A stretch of 64,000 bases of DNA. Source: Nannobrachium achirus. Taxonomy: Eukaryota > Chordata > Actinopteri > Myctophiformes > Myctophidae. A program made the position numbers and the translations under genes. The DNA is taken from the NCBI GenBank assembly GCA_963921795.1, contig OY997647.1, positions 63,592,083 to 63,656,082 of the forward strand, read 5' to 3'. Shown piece by piece: positions 21,578 to 33,090 of this stretch. Each line of letters begins with the position of its first letter. The stretch's first letter is position 1. Below the pieces are notes generated by a model, which was not told the DNA's origin, ran no database searches, and worked only from the letters and a program-made list of their open reading frames with translations.

Positions 21578-23009
21578 GTGAGTATCTGTCACACCCACCA
21601 CCCACAAGTGTACCAGGTTTTCACCTTAGCACCACCCACCTGAACCAGTCCCTCCACCTCCTACAACAAGACCACCCACCTTTCCTAATCCCTCTTCATT
21701 CTCATGACAGTACTGCCCATGGCTCTTCCCAGTTGTTTACACAATGCTCTAGAACAGTGATTGTCAAACTGGGGTCTGGGGACCCCCAGGGGTCCTGGAG
21801 GGAGTTCCAAAGGGTCCACAGCAAAATTAGTTTTGTGTCAAAGTCAGTGTAACCAGTTGAAACCTACATACAGATTGGCTATTTGAAAATAGCAGATCTA
21901 CAAGCTCATGTGACACGATTGTAGATCTGCTATTTTCAAATGCATAATTGGATTAATCTGGTTACACTGATTTAGCTATTCACTGTTTTCAATTCATCTT
22001 GGGAATTCTTACCCCTTTTCCTTACAACTCTACATTTTAATTTGGTTTTAGTTTACATGAAAATGTTTAAGAATAAGATTTGATATATGGCACTCAATCA
22101 ACACCTACAACTTGTAGCCTATGGGATATAGGCTTTAAAAACTGTGCTCTCATTTTGTACATTCATTAGAGCCATCTCCACCATTCTATTTCCTCAAAAT
22201 TATATTTATTTTCACCTAGGAGTACTTCATGTCCATAGCTGATAAGTGTTGCGTGTATTAGGCAATTCAAAAACACGTCAACTGGCTCTAGCCTCTATCT
22301 ATGCCCAAACAGTGTAACTCGAGTGGGTCCCGCGTCGGGTCCGCAATGTCCAATTTTCTTATTCTTACGAAAAATGTAGCAAATCCCAAGTTTACTTGTG
22401 TTGGGCTAAGATAGTGAAGCAGTGATCATCGAAAAAAAAAAAAAAAAGAAACTACACACACGAAGGGGGAGAGGGCTGAGGGAATCAACCTGTCTTTATA
22501 AACACAATTCAACCATTGATCTCATTTGTCAGTGTCAACTGGTAAAGTGTGAAATGTTTGATAGCTGTCAGCAGCATCTGGGCACAGAGCATAGAGCAAC
22601 CTGGCGTTTCTCTGCCCACAAAGGTTGTACTAATATAATGAAATGATGATGAGGGGAGGTGCGTGGGTGGGTTCGATTATATTACGTTAGTTAATCGCTC
22701 TTTTTGGATTGGCACTTTTGACCCCCAAGGTTTCATCCTCCAGGAAGAAACCCAAATACAAAGGGAATACATCATTGCTCATAACAACCACACCAGGGGG
22801 TCTAATGAAATACTGTCAACCTCCTAGACTCATGAAAACCAGAAAAAGTATAAAACTATGGCACCACCTCTTTAACATTTCATAAACTATTGCAGGGATC
22901 TTCAACATTTTCAGGCCAAGGAACCCTTAGTTGAGAGAGACGAAGCAGGGACCCCCACAACCTTGTCATAGATTCCATATAGTTTCCATAAGTGTATTTT
23001 GGATTTGTG
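21578..23009. other. intron after VKHGG exon A
   Basis: No gene seen. 21,752-21,800 has hAT-style 'cagtgattgtcaaactgggg' with 'ggggacccccaggggtcc'. The same stretch follows the VKHGG exons of B and C. A run of 15 A lies at 22,433-22,447, interrupted in some sister introns. Confidence 0.65.
21884..21939. repeat. palindromic element after VKHGG exon A
   Basis: Short form: 'gaaaatagcagatctacaag' faces 'gtagatctgctattttc', with 'ctcatgtgacacgatt' between. Sister copies at 30,893 and 37,610. The B copy has lost most of the loop. Confidence 0.85.
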
Positions 23010-23442
23010 GGTAGCACTTTACAATAATGACCTGTTATAAATAATTTATAAACATTTATAAGCAGTTTGTAGCTGAGTAATAAACATGAACAAACTATGA
23101 ACAAATGTTTACCTAAACATTTATAACTGTTTTAAACATCATTTACATGTTATTAGTAAGGTATTAGTAAGTAGTAAACTGATCATGAATAAACCATTTA
23201 TATACATTTGTAAATGATTAATAAATCATTTGTAACTAAAATTATACATAATTTATATGCTATTTTTAGATAAGTAACTATAATCATTTACAAGCTATCT
23301 ATATACCTTGTAAAACATTCCTAATATATCTATAAATCATTAGTAGATGTTATCAAGAGCCCTAATGTAAAGTCTAGACTAGGTCGCAAGTTACTATGAA
23401 AACCTCCACCGGCTGTCTGTCAGTCCCTCTGTCAGTATGTCC

Positions 23443-23502
23443 GTCAGGTCAGGTCAGGTCAGGTCAGGTCAGGTCACGTCACGTCACGTCACGTCACGTC
23501 AC
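23443..23502. repeat. pentanucleotide (GTCAG)n to (GTCAC)n microsatellite
   Basis: 'ggtca' units switch to 'cgtca' units half way. It lies in the left arm of the foldback element. The right arm has only a short 'gtgacgtgacgg' here, so the tract grew after the arms formed. Confidence 0.92.
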
Positions 23503-24274
23503 ACTTTTGGCCCTACTTCTATCTCCGGCACCGTTGCCCCTATCCATGCCAAACTTTGTACACACACTCCTTGGCTGTCTGTTAATGTGGCCTCCTTGTT
23601 TGTTCATGGTTAACATATGCTTTGTAAAACATTCCTTAAATATAAAATCACGCAAAGCTAAAGTCATGTCATCAATATGGATCTGTCCCATTTCCCATAT
23701 TCCCTCCTGATTGGCTACGACTGCCTTCTAAAGTTTGTGTATGCGATGTGACGGTCGCGTATCTCCCGGTTAGGGAGTCTTACTGGTAAACAATGAATAG
23801 TCTTCACTTAGGGCTCTTGATAACATCTACTGATGATTTATAGCTATTTAAGGAATGTTTTACAAAGCATATGTTAACCATGAACACAGAGGCCACATTA
23901 ACAGACAGCCAAGGAGTGTGTGTGCAAAGTTTGGTATGGATAGGCATAGGGGCAACGGTGCCAGAGATTAGAGTAGGACCAAAAGTGTGACGTGACGGAC
24001 GGACTGACAGAGGGACTGACAGACAGCCGGTGAAGGTTTTCATAGTAACTTGCGACCTAGTCTTCACTTTACATTAGGGCTCTTGATAACATCTACTAAT
24101 GATTTATAGATATATTAGGAATGTTTTACAAGGTATATAGATTGCTTGTAAATGATTAGTTACTTATCTACAAATAGCATATAAATAACGCATTTTTTTT
24201 GTTACAAATGATTTATTAATCATTTATGAATGTGTAAAAATGGCTTATTCATGATTATTTTACTACTTACTAAT

Positions 24275-24680
24275 AGTCGCCTCACAGCTAGAAGGTCCTG
24301 GGTTTGATTCCCGCCGGGGGACACTGTGGGTGCTGGGGGCGTGTTCCCTCCTCCGCGTCATCAGTGCCCACACCCTAGGTGGGGTTGGCAAAAGGGCCTT
24401 TCTGTGTGGAGTTTGCATGTTCTCCCCGTGTCTCCTAGGGTAGATAATGGAACTGGTTGGAATAACGTGTTCCTTCCACGCGCTACGTCCAACCGGGGAA
24501 GCTCCCCCTGTCAGGTGATAAGAAGCGGCCTGCTCACTCCTCATGCATTGAAGGAAGCATGAGCTCAGTTCGGGGCCCTCCCCAGGTTGGCAGAGGGAGA
24601 GTAGAGCCCAGGATCACAGCTTAGGCAATTGGCACCGGGTGAAAAAATGGGTTAAAAAAATCGTGGGATAAAAATTTAGA
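24275..24680 (+). mobile_element. tRNA-derived SINE, 5'-shortened copy
   Basis: Same family as the copy at 10,710, but it begins at 'gcctcacagctagaaggtcc', so the A box is missing. The B box 'ggtttgattcc' and body remain. The tail ends 'acaaataaataaaaatgaaa'. Inserted into the right arm of the foldback element. Confidence 0.8.
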
Positions 24681-24825
24681 AACAAATAAATAAAAATGAA
24701 ACAGTTATAAATGTTTAGGTAAACATTTTTTCATAGTTTGTTCATGTTTATTACTCATCTACAAACTGCTTATAAATGTTTATAAATGATTTATAACAGG
24801 TCATTATTGTAAAGTGCTACCGCTT

Positions 24826-24828
<3 letters not shown>

Positions 24829-24879
<51 letters not shown>

Positions 24880-24882
24880 CGC
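24829..24882. repeat. (GT)n(GC)n microsatellite before exon B
   Basis: About 21 GT units then GC units, ending about 60 bp before the acceptor of the NACHT-C exon. Comparable tracts precede the D and SPRY acceptors. Confidence 0.95.
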
Positions 24883-24944
24883 ACGTGTCTGTGAATGCAT
24901 GAGTGTGTTTTGTATTTAATGTTTCTGTGTTGTTTTCTCATCAG

Positions 24945-25467
24945 ATTTCCAGAGTTTAACAGGGAGGAACATGAAGGTCCTGGAGACATTCCTGGGAGAT
25001 CCTGTATATTCCCTCTCTGACTTCCCAAAAGCTGCTATGAATAAATCCCTGGAGAGTAAAAATGTCCACTTGGACCTCTTTGTCCGCTTCCTTCATGGCC
25101 TCTCTCTGGAGTCAAACCGGAGTCTGTTGAGAAGCCTATTAGAACAGACAAAGAGCAGTCCATGGGAGATCCAGAAAGCCACCAACAACCTGAGGGAGTT
25201 GTTAAAAGATGTCTCTCCTGATGGATGTGTCAACATCTTCCGCTGTTTGATGGAGATGAACGACCACTCATTACATCAGGAGATCCAACAGTACCTGAAG
25301 TCAGAGAACAGAACAGCGAAACTGTCCTTGACCCTGTGTTCAGCTCTGGCCGTCATACTGCAGACATCAGAGGAGGTTCTGGATGAGTTGGACCTGGACA
25401 AATACAACACATCAAAGGGGGGGCGAAGGAGACTGATCCCAGCTGTGAGGAACTGCAGGAAGGCTCG
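24945..25467 (+). CDS. NACHT-C exon of module B (chimeric start)
   Basis: Acceptor 'gttttctcatcag', donor CG|gttagt, 523 bp, phase 1 in and 2 out. With the T from the VKHGG exon it reads [14 protein letters not shown]. It then continues as the C-terminal third of the NACHT exon: [40 protein letters not shown], and ends AVRNCRKAR. Walker motifs and FVHLSIQEF are absent because the copy begins downstream of them. The first 10 bases and the intron before it match the SPRY exon at 46,920 and not the NACHT exon. Fully open. It is most likely a helical-domain cassette exon in a longer transcript. An unused relic is the alternative. Confidence 0.8.
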
Positions 25468-26407
25468 GTTAGTAGTCATGTAGTCTCGCGTGGCCAGACT
25501 GTTGACTCTCACGATTTGCAAATGCTCCGTCATACAGTCTGGGGCAAAGGAGGTCTTTGGATGAGTGGAAGTGAAGCCTCCTCCACACTTTCACAAATCA
25601 CAACCTCCACCCCTCATTTCTCACATGCCCCTCTTCTAGCGCCACCATGAGGTTGCCGACCTGACGATCACTTATCTCCCGATTAGAGAGTCTTACTGGT
25701 TTTATATAGTGTATATATAAAACGATTCGTCAACGACTCTCATTAGCTTTTGCTGAACTGATGCCACTGGTCATAGTTTTAGTCATCATATATTAGTTTT
25801 TATTTAGTTTTGTCGGTGAGAAAAGGTAGTTGTCGAAAAGTTTTCGTCAGTTTTATTTTTATTAGTTTATTTGTGGTGTTCAGAAAAAAAAAAAGCAAAA
25901 AACTATTTGCACCGCATTGGATATTTGCTATCTCTGTACCTGTGATGCTCTGTGTGGGAGCTTCACTGGTATTTCCTGCTTCTGTCTCTTGTCTCTTCAC
26001 ATAACCTCCATATTGTAGCTTATGAAATGTTATAATATTTGGGGAAATGAAAACTAACGTTGTGTCGGTGCTCCGCCTCGAAGCCAGATCAAAGCCTGCA
26101 GCTGTGGCCCAGCTTGAGGAGACAGGGATGAGAAATAGAGAGACTGAATGCTGGTCTCTAGCAGCTTGTTTGTAAAGCTTTTACACAGTCTCATTTCACA
26201 CCTGGTTGAAAGCTTTAATATAAAATGTTTTATCTTCCTCCGTACAGTCATTTTGTGCTGTCAAGTGGTGTTGTCTATTCCACACTCCGCTCCACTAAAC
26301 ACTGTTTATGACTGGATAACTAGATAGTAGATATTTTATTTAATTCCCATGACAGTGAACTATGTATAATTTGTTTTGATAATCTCTTATTTAATCTGCA
26401 TTTACAG

Positions 26408-26584
26408 ACTTGTTGGCTGTAACCTCAGACAGACAGAGGTTGAAGTTGTGGCTTCAGCTCTCAGCTCTAATCCTTCCCATTTGAGAGAATTGGACCTCAG
26501 TGAAAACGACCTGAACGACTCAGGACTAGTGGAGCTGCTCTGTGAAGGACTGAAGAGTCTGCACTGTAGGCTGGAGATTCTACG
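26408..26584 (+). CDS. LRR exon B1
   Basis: 177 bp, phase 2/2, acceptor 'gcatttacag', donor 'gtaaga'. Encodes [18 protein letters not shown] and the standard [15 protein letters not shown] core. It corresponds to A2 and C2. Module B lacks the A1/C1-type exon. Confidence 0.93.
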
Positions 26585-26814
26585 GTAAGATTCATTTACC
26601 TGATTTATATTGATCACTTCTGTAATAGGCCTATGTACTGTTTTATGTGAATGTAATATGAATGCTGTGGTGAGAATGTATTAATAAGCTTGATATCATG
26701 ATAACCCAAGCCTATGTGCCTGAGTAGACATTAAAATGACCCCAATCATGTTTGAAAGTGTAATATCCCTTTAAGGCAAATGTATACGCTACGTCTTCAT
26801 ACAACGGGATTGCG

Positions 26815-26885
26815 CATAAAAATAACTGATCTACAAGCTCACAACGTGTCGAGGACACAAAGCTCATGTGCTCATTGCTATTTTG
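26815..26885. repeat. palindromic element after B1, right arm eroded
   Basis: Left arm 'aactgatctacaagctcac' is intact. The right arm is reduced to 'gctcattgctatttt', so the hairpin can no longer form fully. The sister copy at 35,503 is intact. Confidence 0.75.
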
Positions 26886-27174
26886 AACGTGTGACCCCAA
26901 GAGGGTCCCAAAACTATTTTTGGGCGTCCCCAGCTTAATGTGCAACACACAGTATAAGTGTATACAGGGTATCTGCACATTTATAAAGGTACAATTTATT
27001 GACTTTAAAACCAAATTGACCAAATTGTCAAATATTCTGGAAGGAAGCGGCAAACTGAAATAGACGATCTACAAGCTCACTGCAAGGCATTGTTCCAAGT
27101 GCTTGTCAGGGTGGGGGTCCTCAGTTCAAATATGATTATCAATTAATCAATCTGGTGTTTCATTCTTCATTCAG

Positions 27175-27306
27175 ACTGGCTCACTGCAACTTGTCAGAGA
27201 GATGCTGTGAACTTCTGGTCTCAGCTGTAAGCTCTCATCCCTCCCTAAGAGAGCTGGACCTGAGCTCCAACATGATGGTGAATGTTCCAGTCCTGGAGAA
27301 CTGCAA
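27175..27306 (+). CDS. shortened LRR exon B2
   Basis: 132 bp, acceptor 'cttcattcag', donor AA|gtgagt. Encodes LAHCNLSERCCELLVSAV then LRELDLSSNMMVN. Differs from A3 at few sites. Confidence 0.9.
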
Positions 27307-28365
27307 GTGAGTAGACTTGAGCTGTGTCCATGTTAGTGCACTGAATGTGCAGTGTTTCCCTCATGTGTCTCTGAACAGAGTATTCACTCTGACACAAAGT
27401 CACAAATAGATGTATACATATTTGTGTATTTAGTAGGGCTGTCAAAGTTAACTCGATAATAACGAGTTTGCGGCCATACCTTTTAACGTGTGATTAGCGC
27501 ACTGTGGTGTTTGAAACATGGTCCACTCCAAGTGCCGTGGTCCACTCCAAACGTGTTTGGTTAAACATAACATAAGGTAAACGTGTTGTAATTGGATTAA
27601 AAATAACATGTCACAGAAACAAACTCGTAGCTTATTATCTCCAAAGTAAAGCCTGACTAAAGGGCTGTCCATGCTGTCTCCGACCACCAAACTTTTTGCA
27701 GCTTTCCCAACTCAGTCGGTGACAGTATGGACAGGCCTTTAGACTTTGTCGTAAGACGTGTTGTATGCCAAAACTAGCTGATCTGCAAGCATGCAAGGTT
27801 TGATTTTGCAGATTGGCTATTTCCACTTGCGGAAACTTGCAGGATGTGAGACGTTCAGAAACATTTGCCTTCACAATAAAAGCCTAATGTTTAGTAATCA
27901 TTACTGCAATGTTACAGTTAGTAAATCAATATGTCCATCTGTTGAGCTTGAGCTCTGGTCCTTAGCGTTAGAAGGAGTTCTCCTTAAATCACTAAGGAAA
28001 GTAGGCTTTCAACCTCAGATCCGTCTTTGTTTTTGTGAGTAGCTAAAGTCTATGTTTTATTTAAGACTACATATGAGAGGCTTAGCAGGCTGGGCTACCG
28101 TGGCTGTGAGTCCAAGGGCTCATCGGTGACATAGCGTTAAGGATAACACCTTCTAACGCTATGGACCAGAGTTAGAACATGTAGAAATGTGTCCCTGCCA
28201 TTATTTACACCCTGCAAAGTGTAAATAATAACTTAACTAGACTGCAGAGAGAACAGTTTAGTGACTCAAATAAACTAGTAGTGTATTTGTGGTTGAGAAA
28301 TAACAAGACATAGCCTATCCAAGATAAATCTGCATAGAAAGTTGCATCAAGAAGGGATACAAGGA
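27307..28365. other. intron of module B up to the inserted elements
   Basis: No gene seen. Collinear with 16,958-21,330 and 36,002-37,050, but without the H1 insertion, so it serves as the empty site for H1 near 27,893. Confidence 0.8.
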
Positions 28366-28374
28366 GGTTAACAC

Positions 28375-28864
28375 TAGCCTCGCAAGCCATCCCGAGTTAC
28401 GTCATCACCAATGTGCTTCCTTTCTCGGTCTGGTATCCCTCCCATCGAGTCTCTTTATGAGAAATAGGTTCTTCAATTTCCAATCAAAAGGCTGCATTTC
28501 GAGCGAACCCGCCTCACACCGCTCCTGATTGGTCGAGCGGCTGCTACAGCTCTCGCATTTTGACAACAAACATGGCGGACCCCATGTCCGATGCGAGTTC
28601 ACAAATCGCAAATAAAAGCTGCATTAAGCGAAGTTTTATCTGAAATCAACGGCATCTCATAACTTAAAAACGAACAACAGTTTGCAACTTTGGAATTTCT
28701 GTCTGGAAAAGACGTATTTGATGTTCTCCCGACGATGTTTTGATGTGCTGATGACTACTGACTGGACCTGTCAGTCAAAGTGAGTAACTACGTCATTGCG
28801 TAATGCATTGTCTACGGAGGACTCCCAGACTCTCCCCTGGGAGAGTCTGGCTGTTGCGAGGCTA
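28375..28864. mobile_element. 490-bp terminal-inverted-repeat element
   Basis: Ends TAGCCTCGCAA and TTGCGAGGCTA are exact complements. GGTTAACAC is repeated directly outside both (28,366-28,374 and 28,865-28,873). An 8-9 bp target duplication fits hAT or a relative. The interior is GC-rich and promoter-like, with 'cctgattggtcga' and 'acatggcggacc', but has no frame I recognise. Confidence 0.8.
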
Positions 28865-29073
28865 GGTTAACACCACATCGGGTGCCCACGAAGTGCCAAC
28901 ACGCCAAACTATTTGATGTCTCTGTGTGCCCATGACACATTCGACGTGTTGTACAGTAAACTGAATTAATCTTTAGCTACTGTACCAGGCTACCACGGTG
29001 AAGAAAAACACTCCATTTCCCGAAATGCAGTGTGAGATCATGTGACCGGGAAGTCGCGTGTCCCTCATCCACA

Positions 29074-30084
29074 TAGTCCATGGGCCATACGAGATGCCGG
29101 TATCAAAAAGGTGGCAAAGGTTACCATGCATTTTATAAAAGCTCTATATCTGTAGATTATATTTTGGTATGATAACCCTTTCTGAGACACAGCTAAATTG
29201 GTGTTATCAGCCGCTAGAGTTGGTGTCCCATTAACATTACATTACAGGAAAAAACGTAAAAAAATTAATCTGCTTTTAGTAGCATAAGAGGGGTCAAACT
29301 AGGGGTTTGTCATGATGCCGAATCCATTGCAACCATCTGTTTTGCAAAAAAATTCCTTGGGCTAAAAATGGCCTCAGAAAACGATGCATGTATGGGTGTG
29401 CATTCATGTTAGTCGGAGGCCTTAGGGTTTTATTTCTCGTGCTAATCAGTCTAAAAGCGCCAAATTTTGCACAGATGTAGCCCAGGGCATGCTCTAATGA
29501 TTAAGCTAGTGTGCACGAGTCGTTGACCTTCGGGCTCCAGAAAACATCCACAAAACTCTGAAAAGTGATGACTCATCACTTTTCATCACTAAACCATTGT
29601 TTTTCTGGAGCTGTGGCGACTCCGAAGGTCACCGACTCGGGCGCCCTAGCTAAATCATTAGAGCATGCCCTGGGCTACATCTGTGCAAAATTTGGCGCTT
29701 TTAGACTGATTAGCACGAGAAATAAAACCCTAAGGCCTCCGACTAACATGAATGCACACCCATACATGCATCGTTTTCTGAGGCCATTTTTAGCCCAAGG
29801 AATGTTTGTTCTGCAAAACAAATGCTTGCAATGGATTCGGCATTATGACAAACCCCTAGTTTGACCCCTCTTATGCTACTAAAAGCAGATTATTTTTTTG
29901 CTTTTTTTCCCTGTAATGTAAAGTTAATGGGACACCAACTCTAGCGGCTGATAACACCAATTTAGCTGTGTCTAAGAAAGGGTTATCATACCAAAATATA
30001 ATCTACAGATATAGAGCTTTTCAAAAATGCATGATAACCTTTGCCACCTTTTTGATACCGACAACTCGTATGGCCCATGGACTA
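29074..30084. mobile_element. 1-kb foldback element (palindrome with about 480-bp arms)
   Basis: TAGTCCATGGGCCATACGAG at the left corresponds to CTCGTATGGCCCATGGACTA at the right. The arms pair nearly throughout and meet at about 29,573 in 'aaagtgatgactcatcactt'. ACA lies outside both ends and may be a 3-bp target duplication (Harbinger- or CACTA-like), though this is weak. No protein is encoded; open frames inside are mirror artefacts. Confidence 0.85.
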
Positions 30085-30238
30085 ACAGCACCGTTACGCT
30101 GCTGCACAAATGTGCATTTATCTCCAGATCTAACTTTTAAATCATGTTCATGTTTAAAATGCGGCCTTGTCTACCGGCCGTTACAAAAGCAATGAGGTCC
30201 CGCGGTTGTCAATATTCTGTCCTGAGTGAAAGAAAATA

Positions 30239-30370
30239 CTATTGTGAAAATAAACAGGACATACTCGGATTACATTTACTCAGATTACTTTTACTCTGAG
30301 CCTCCGAATATAGGTAAAATTCATTACATTTTGGGCACTTAGGGATTTTTGTTTCGTCTTTGGCACTCAT
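30239..30370 (-). other. short open frame with CPKC motif, possible exon or element relic
   Basis: A 43-residue minus-strand frame begins MSAKDETKIPKCPKCNEF and has further cysteines (SKCNPSMSC). The pattern CxxC...C...C could be a zinc-binding knuckle. It lies in DNA (28,865-30,370) present only in module B, beside the foldback element, so it may derive from a transposon or a captured exon. No homologue recognised. Confidence 0.2.
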
Positions 30371-30547
30371 TATTAAGGTGGAGTCTGAGGAGGAGATGAG
30401 ATCCAAACTGGGCAGCAGTGAGTACTGTATGTCTGGATGGGCTGCAGGACCAAGATAATGATATAGGAGAAACACTGTAGTGTCAGCTAGTGGAGACGTT
30501 GTGTTAGACACTGAGACATTGATGCATTGTTGTTCTACTTCCTGCAG

Positions 30548-30597
30548 AGTGAAACATGGAGGAGAAGACTGGCTTAATCCTCAACTCATTACCAGAT
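30548..30597 (+). CDS. VKHGG exon of module B
   Basis: 50 bp, phase 2 to 1, encodes VKHGGEDWLNPQLITR. One residue differs from the module A copy (A to D before W). Confidence 0.92.
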
Positions 30598-32002
30598 GTG
30601 AGTATCTGTCACACCCACCAGTTCACCGGGTTTTCACCTTAGCACCACCCACCTGAACCAGTCCCTCCGCCTCCTACAACAAGACCACCCACCTTTCCTA
30701 ATCCCTCCTCATTCTCATGACAGTACTGCCCATGGCTCTTCCCAGTTGATTACTAAATGCTCTAGAACAGTGATTGTAAACCTGGGGTCTGGGGACCCCC
30801 AGGGGTCCTTGAGGGAGTTCCAAACGGTCCTCAGCATAATTTGTTAGTGTCAAAGTCAGTGTAACCAGTTGAAACCTATATACAGATTGGCTATTTGAAA
30901 ATAGCAGATTGTAGATCTGCTATTTTCAAATGCATAATTGGATTAATCTGGTTACACTGATTTAGCTATTCTCTGTTTTCAATTCATCTTGGGGATTCTT
31001 CACCCTTTTCCTTACAACTCTACATTTTAATTTGGTTTTAGTTTACATGAAAAGGTTTAATAACAATCAACACCTACAACTTGTAGCCTATGGGATATAG
31101 GCTTTAAAAACTGTGCTCTCATTTTGTACATTCATTGGAGCCATCTCCACCATTCTATTTCCTCAAAATTATATTTATTTTCACCTAGGAGTACTTCATG
31201 TCCATAGCTGATAAGTGTTGCGTGTATAGGCAATTCAAAAACACGTCAACTGGCTCTAGCCTCTATCTATGCCCTAACAGTGTAACTCGAGTGGGTCCCG
31301 TCGGGTCGGCAATGTCCAATTTTCTTATTCTTATGAAAAATGTAGCAAATCCCAAGTTTACTTGTGTTGGGCTAAGATAGTGAAGCAGTGATCATCGAAC
31401 ACACAAAGGGGGAGAGGGCTGAGGGAATCAACCTGTCTTTATAAACACAATTCAACCATTGATCTCATTTGTCAGTGTCAACTGGTAAAGTGTGAAATGT
31501 TTGATAGCTGGCACAGAGCATAGAGCAACCTGGCGTTTCTCTGCCCACAAAGGTTGTACTAATATAATGAAATGATGAAGAGGGGAGGTGCGTGGGTGGG
31601 TTCGATTATATTACGTTAGTTAATCGCTCTTTTTGGATTGGCACTTTTGACCCCCAAGGTTTCATCCTCCAGGAAGAAACCCAAATACAAAGGGAATACA
31701 TAATTGCTCATATAACCACACCAGGGGGTCTAATGAAGTACTGTCAACCTCCTAGACTCATGAAAACCAGAAAAAGTAGAAAACTATGGCACCACCTCTT
31801 TAACATTTCATAAACTATTGCAGGCAACATTTTCAGGCCAAGGAACCCTTAGTTGAGAGAGAGACAAAGCAGGGACCCCCACAACCTTGTCATAGATTCC
31901 ATATAGTTTCCATAAGTGTATTTTGGATTTGTGTAAATTTTAGTTTTGAGATATTTAATCACTTGAACTGTCAATACTTAATAAAGTGTTGTTTTTCATC
32001 AG
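30598..32002. other. intron between modules B and C
   Basis: No gene seen. Collinear with the introns after VKHGG A and C. It keeps the hAT-like 'ggggacccccaggggtcc' block (about 30,785) and a shortened palindrome at 30,893-30,931. Unlike the others it has no GT tract before the next acceptor. Confidence 0.7.
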
Positions 32003-32534
32003 ATTTCCAGAGTTTAACAGGGAGGAACATGAAGGTCCTGGAGGCATTCCTGGGAGATACTGTATATTCCCTCTCTGACTTCCCAAAAGCTCCTATGAAG
32101 AAATCCATGGAGAGTAAAAATGTCCACTTGGACCTCTTTGTCCGCTTCCTTCATGGCCTCTCTGGGGAGTCAACCCGGAGTCTGTTGGGAAGCCTATTGG
32201 AACAGACAAAGAGCAGTCCATGGGAGATCCAGAAAGCCACCAACAACCTGAGGGAGTTGTTAAAAGATGCCTCTGCTGACAGATGTATCAACATCTTCAA
32301 CATCTTCCGCTGTTTGATGGAGATGAAGGACCACTCATTACACCAGGAGATCCAACAGTACCTGAAGTCAGAGAACAGAACAGACAAACTGTCTGAGACC
32401 CTGTGTTCAGCTCTGGCCGTCATACTGCAGACATCAGAGGAGGTTCTGGATGAGTTGGACCTGGACAAATACAACTCATCAAAGGGGGGACGAAGGAGAC
32501 TGATCCCAGCTGTGAGGAACTGCAGGAAGGCTCG
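32003..32534 (+). CDS. NACHT-C exon of module C
   Basis: 532 bp, acceptor 'gtttttcatcag', donor CG|gttagt, phase 1 to 2. It starts [20 protein letters not shown] and ends NCRKAR. Compared with B it has three extra codons (a duplicated NIF: NIFNIF) before RCLMEM. No stops. The upstream intron lacks the GT repeat and carries 'cttaataaagtg', so its acceptor region has a different recent history from B and D. Confidence 0.8.
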
Positions 32535-33011
32535 GTTAGTAGTCATGTAGTCTCGCATATAGCTGTTGTGACTGTTGACTCCCACGATTTGCAAATGCTC
32601 CGTCATACAGTTTGGGGCAAAGGAGGTCTTTGGATGAGTGGAAGTGAAGCCTCCTCCACACTTTTGCAAATCACAACCTCCACCCCTCATTTCTCACATG
32701 CCCCCTCTTCTAGCGCTACCATGAGGTTGCTGACCTGACGATCCCGATTAGCGAGACTTACTGGTTTTATATAGTCGCATTAAACCCCCCGACTTGACTT
32801 GTTAAATCCTGAGTCGTTTGACAGCCCTAATTTAGTTTTAGTAATATTTTAGTCAGCTGAAAAGTTACTCACTTTCTTTTAGCCTGGTTTTATTTGACTA
32901 AATACCATAAAACTATAGTTGACTAAATCTACAGTTGATTTAGTCGACAAAAATGCTTTTTTGGCGGGCTGTGATAGTGTTGAAATGACAGATCTTTAAT
33001 CAGCTGTGTGC

Positions 33012-33090
33012 TGAAAATAACAGATATACAAGCTAACAACATGTCGAAGCACCACAAGTTGAGAGCATGTAGATCTGCTACATTCTGAGA
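33012..33090. repeat. palindromic element before C1
   Basis: 'gaaaataacagatatacaag' and 'gcatgtagatctgctac' with loop 'catgtcgaagcaccacaag'. The sister copy at 39,949-40,023 in module D has a deletion in the left arm. Confidence 0.8.

Larger units (their letters stand above)
23010..24821. mobile_element. foldback element with arms of about 700-800 bp
   Basis: Left end GGTAGCACTTTACAATAATG and right end (exact complement) bracket a long imperfect inverted repeat. 'ttataaacatttataagcag', 'agggctcttgataacatc' and 'ggttttcatagtaact' all occur on the left and again, complemented, on the right. The spacer is around 23,690-23,810. The right arm is interrupted by a SINE. Present in module A only. 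The superfamily is not identifiable. Confidence 0.7.

Noticed and set aside
29565-29864. 99-codon plus-strand frame in the 1-kb palindrome
   Set aside because: Lies in an inverted-repeat arm with no similarity recognised; length is within chance for this composition.
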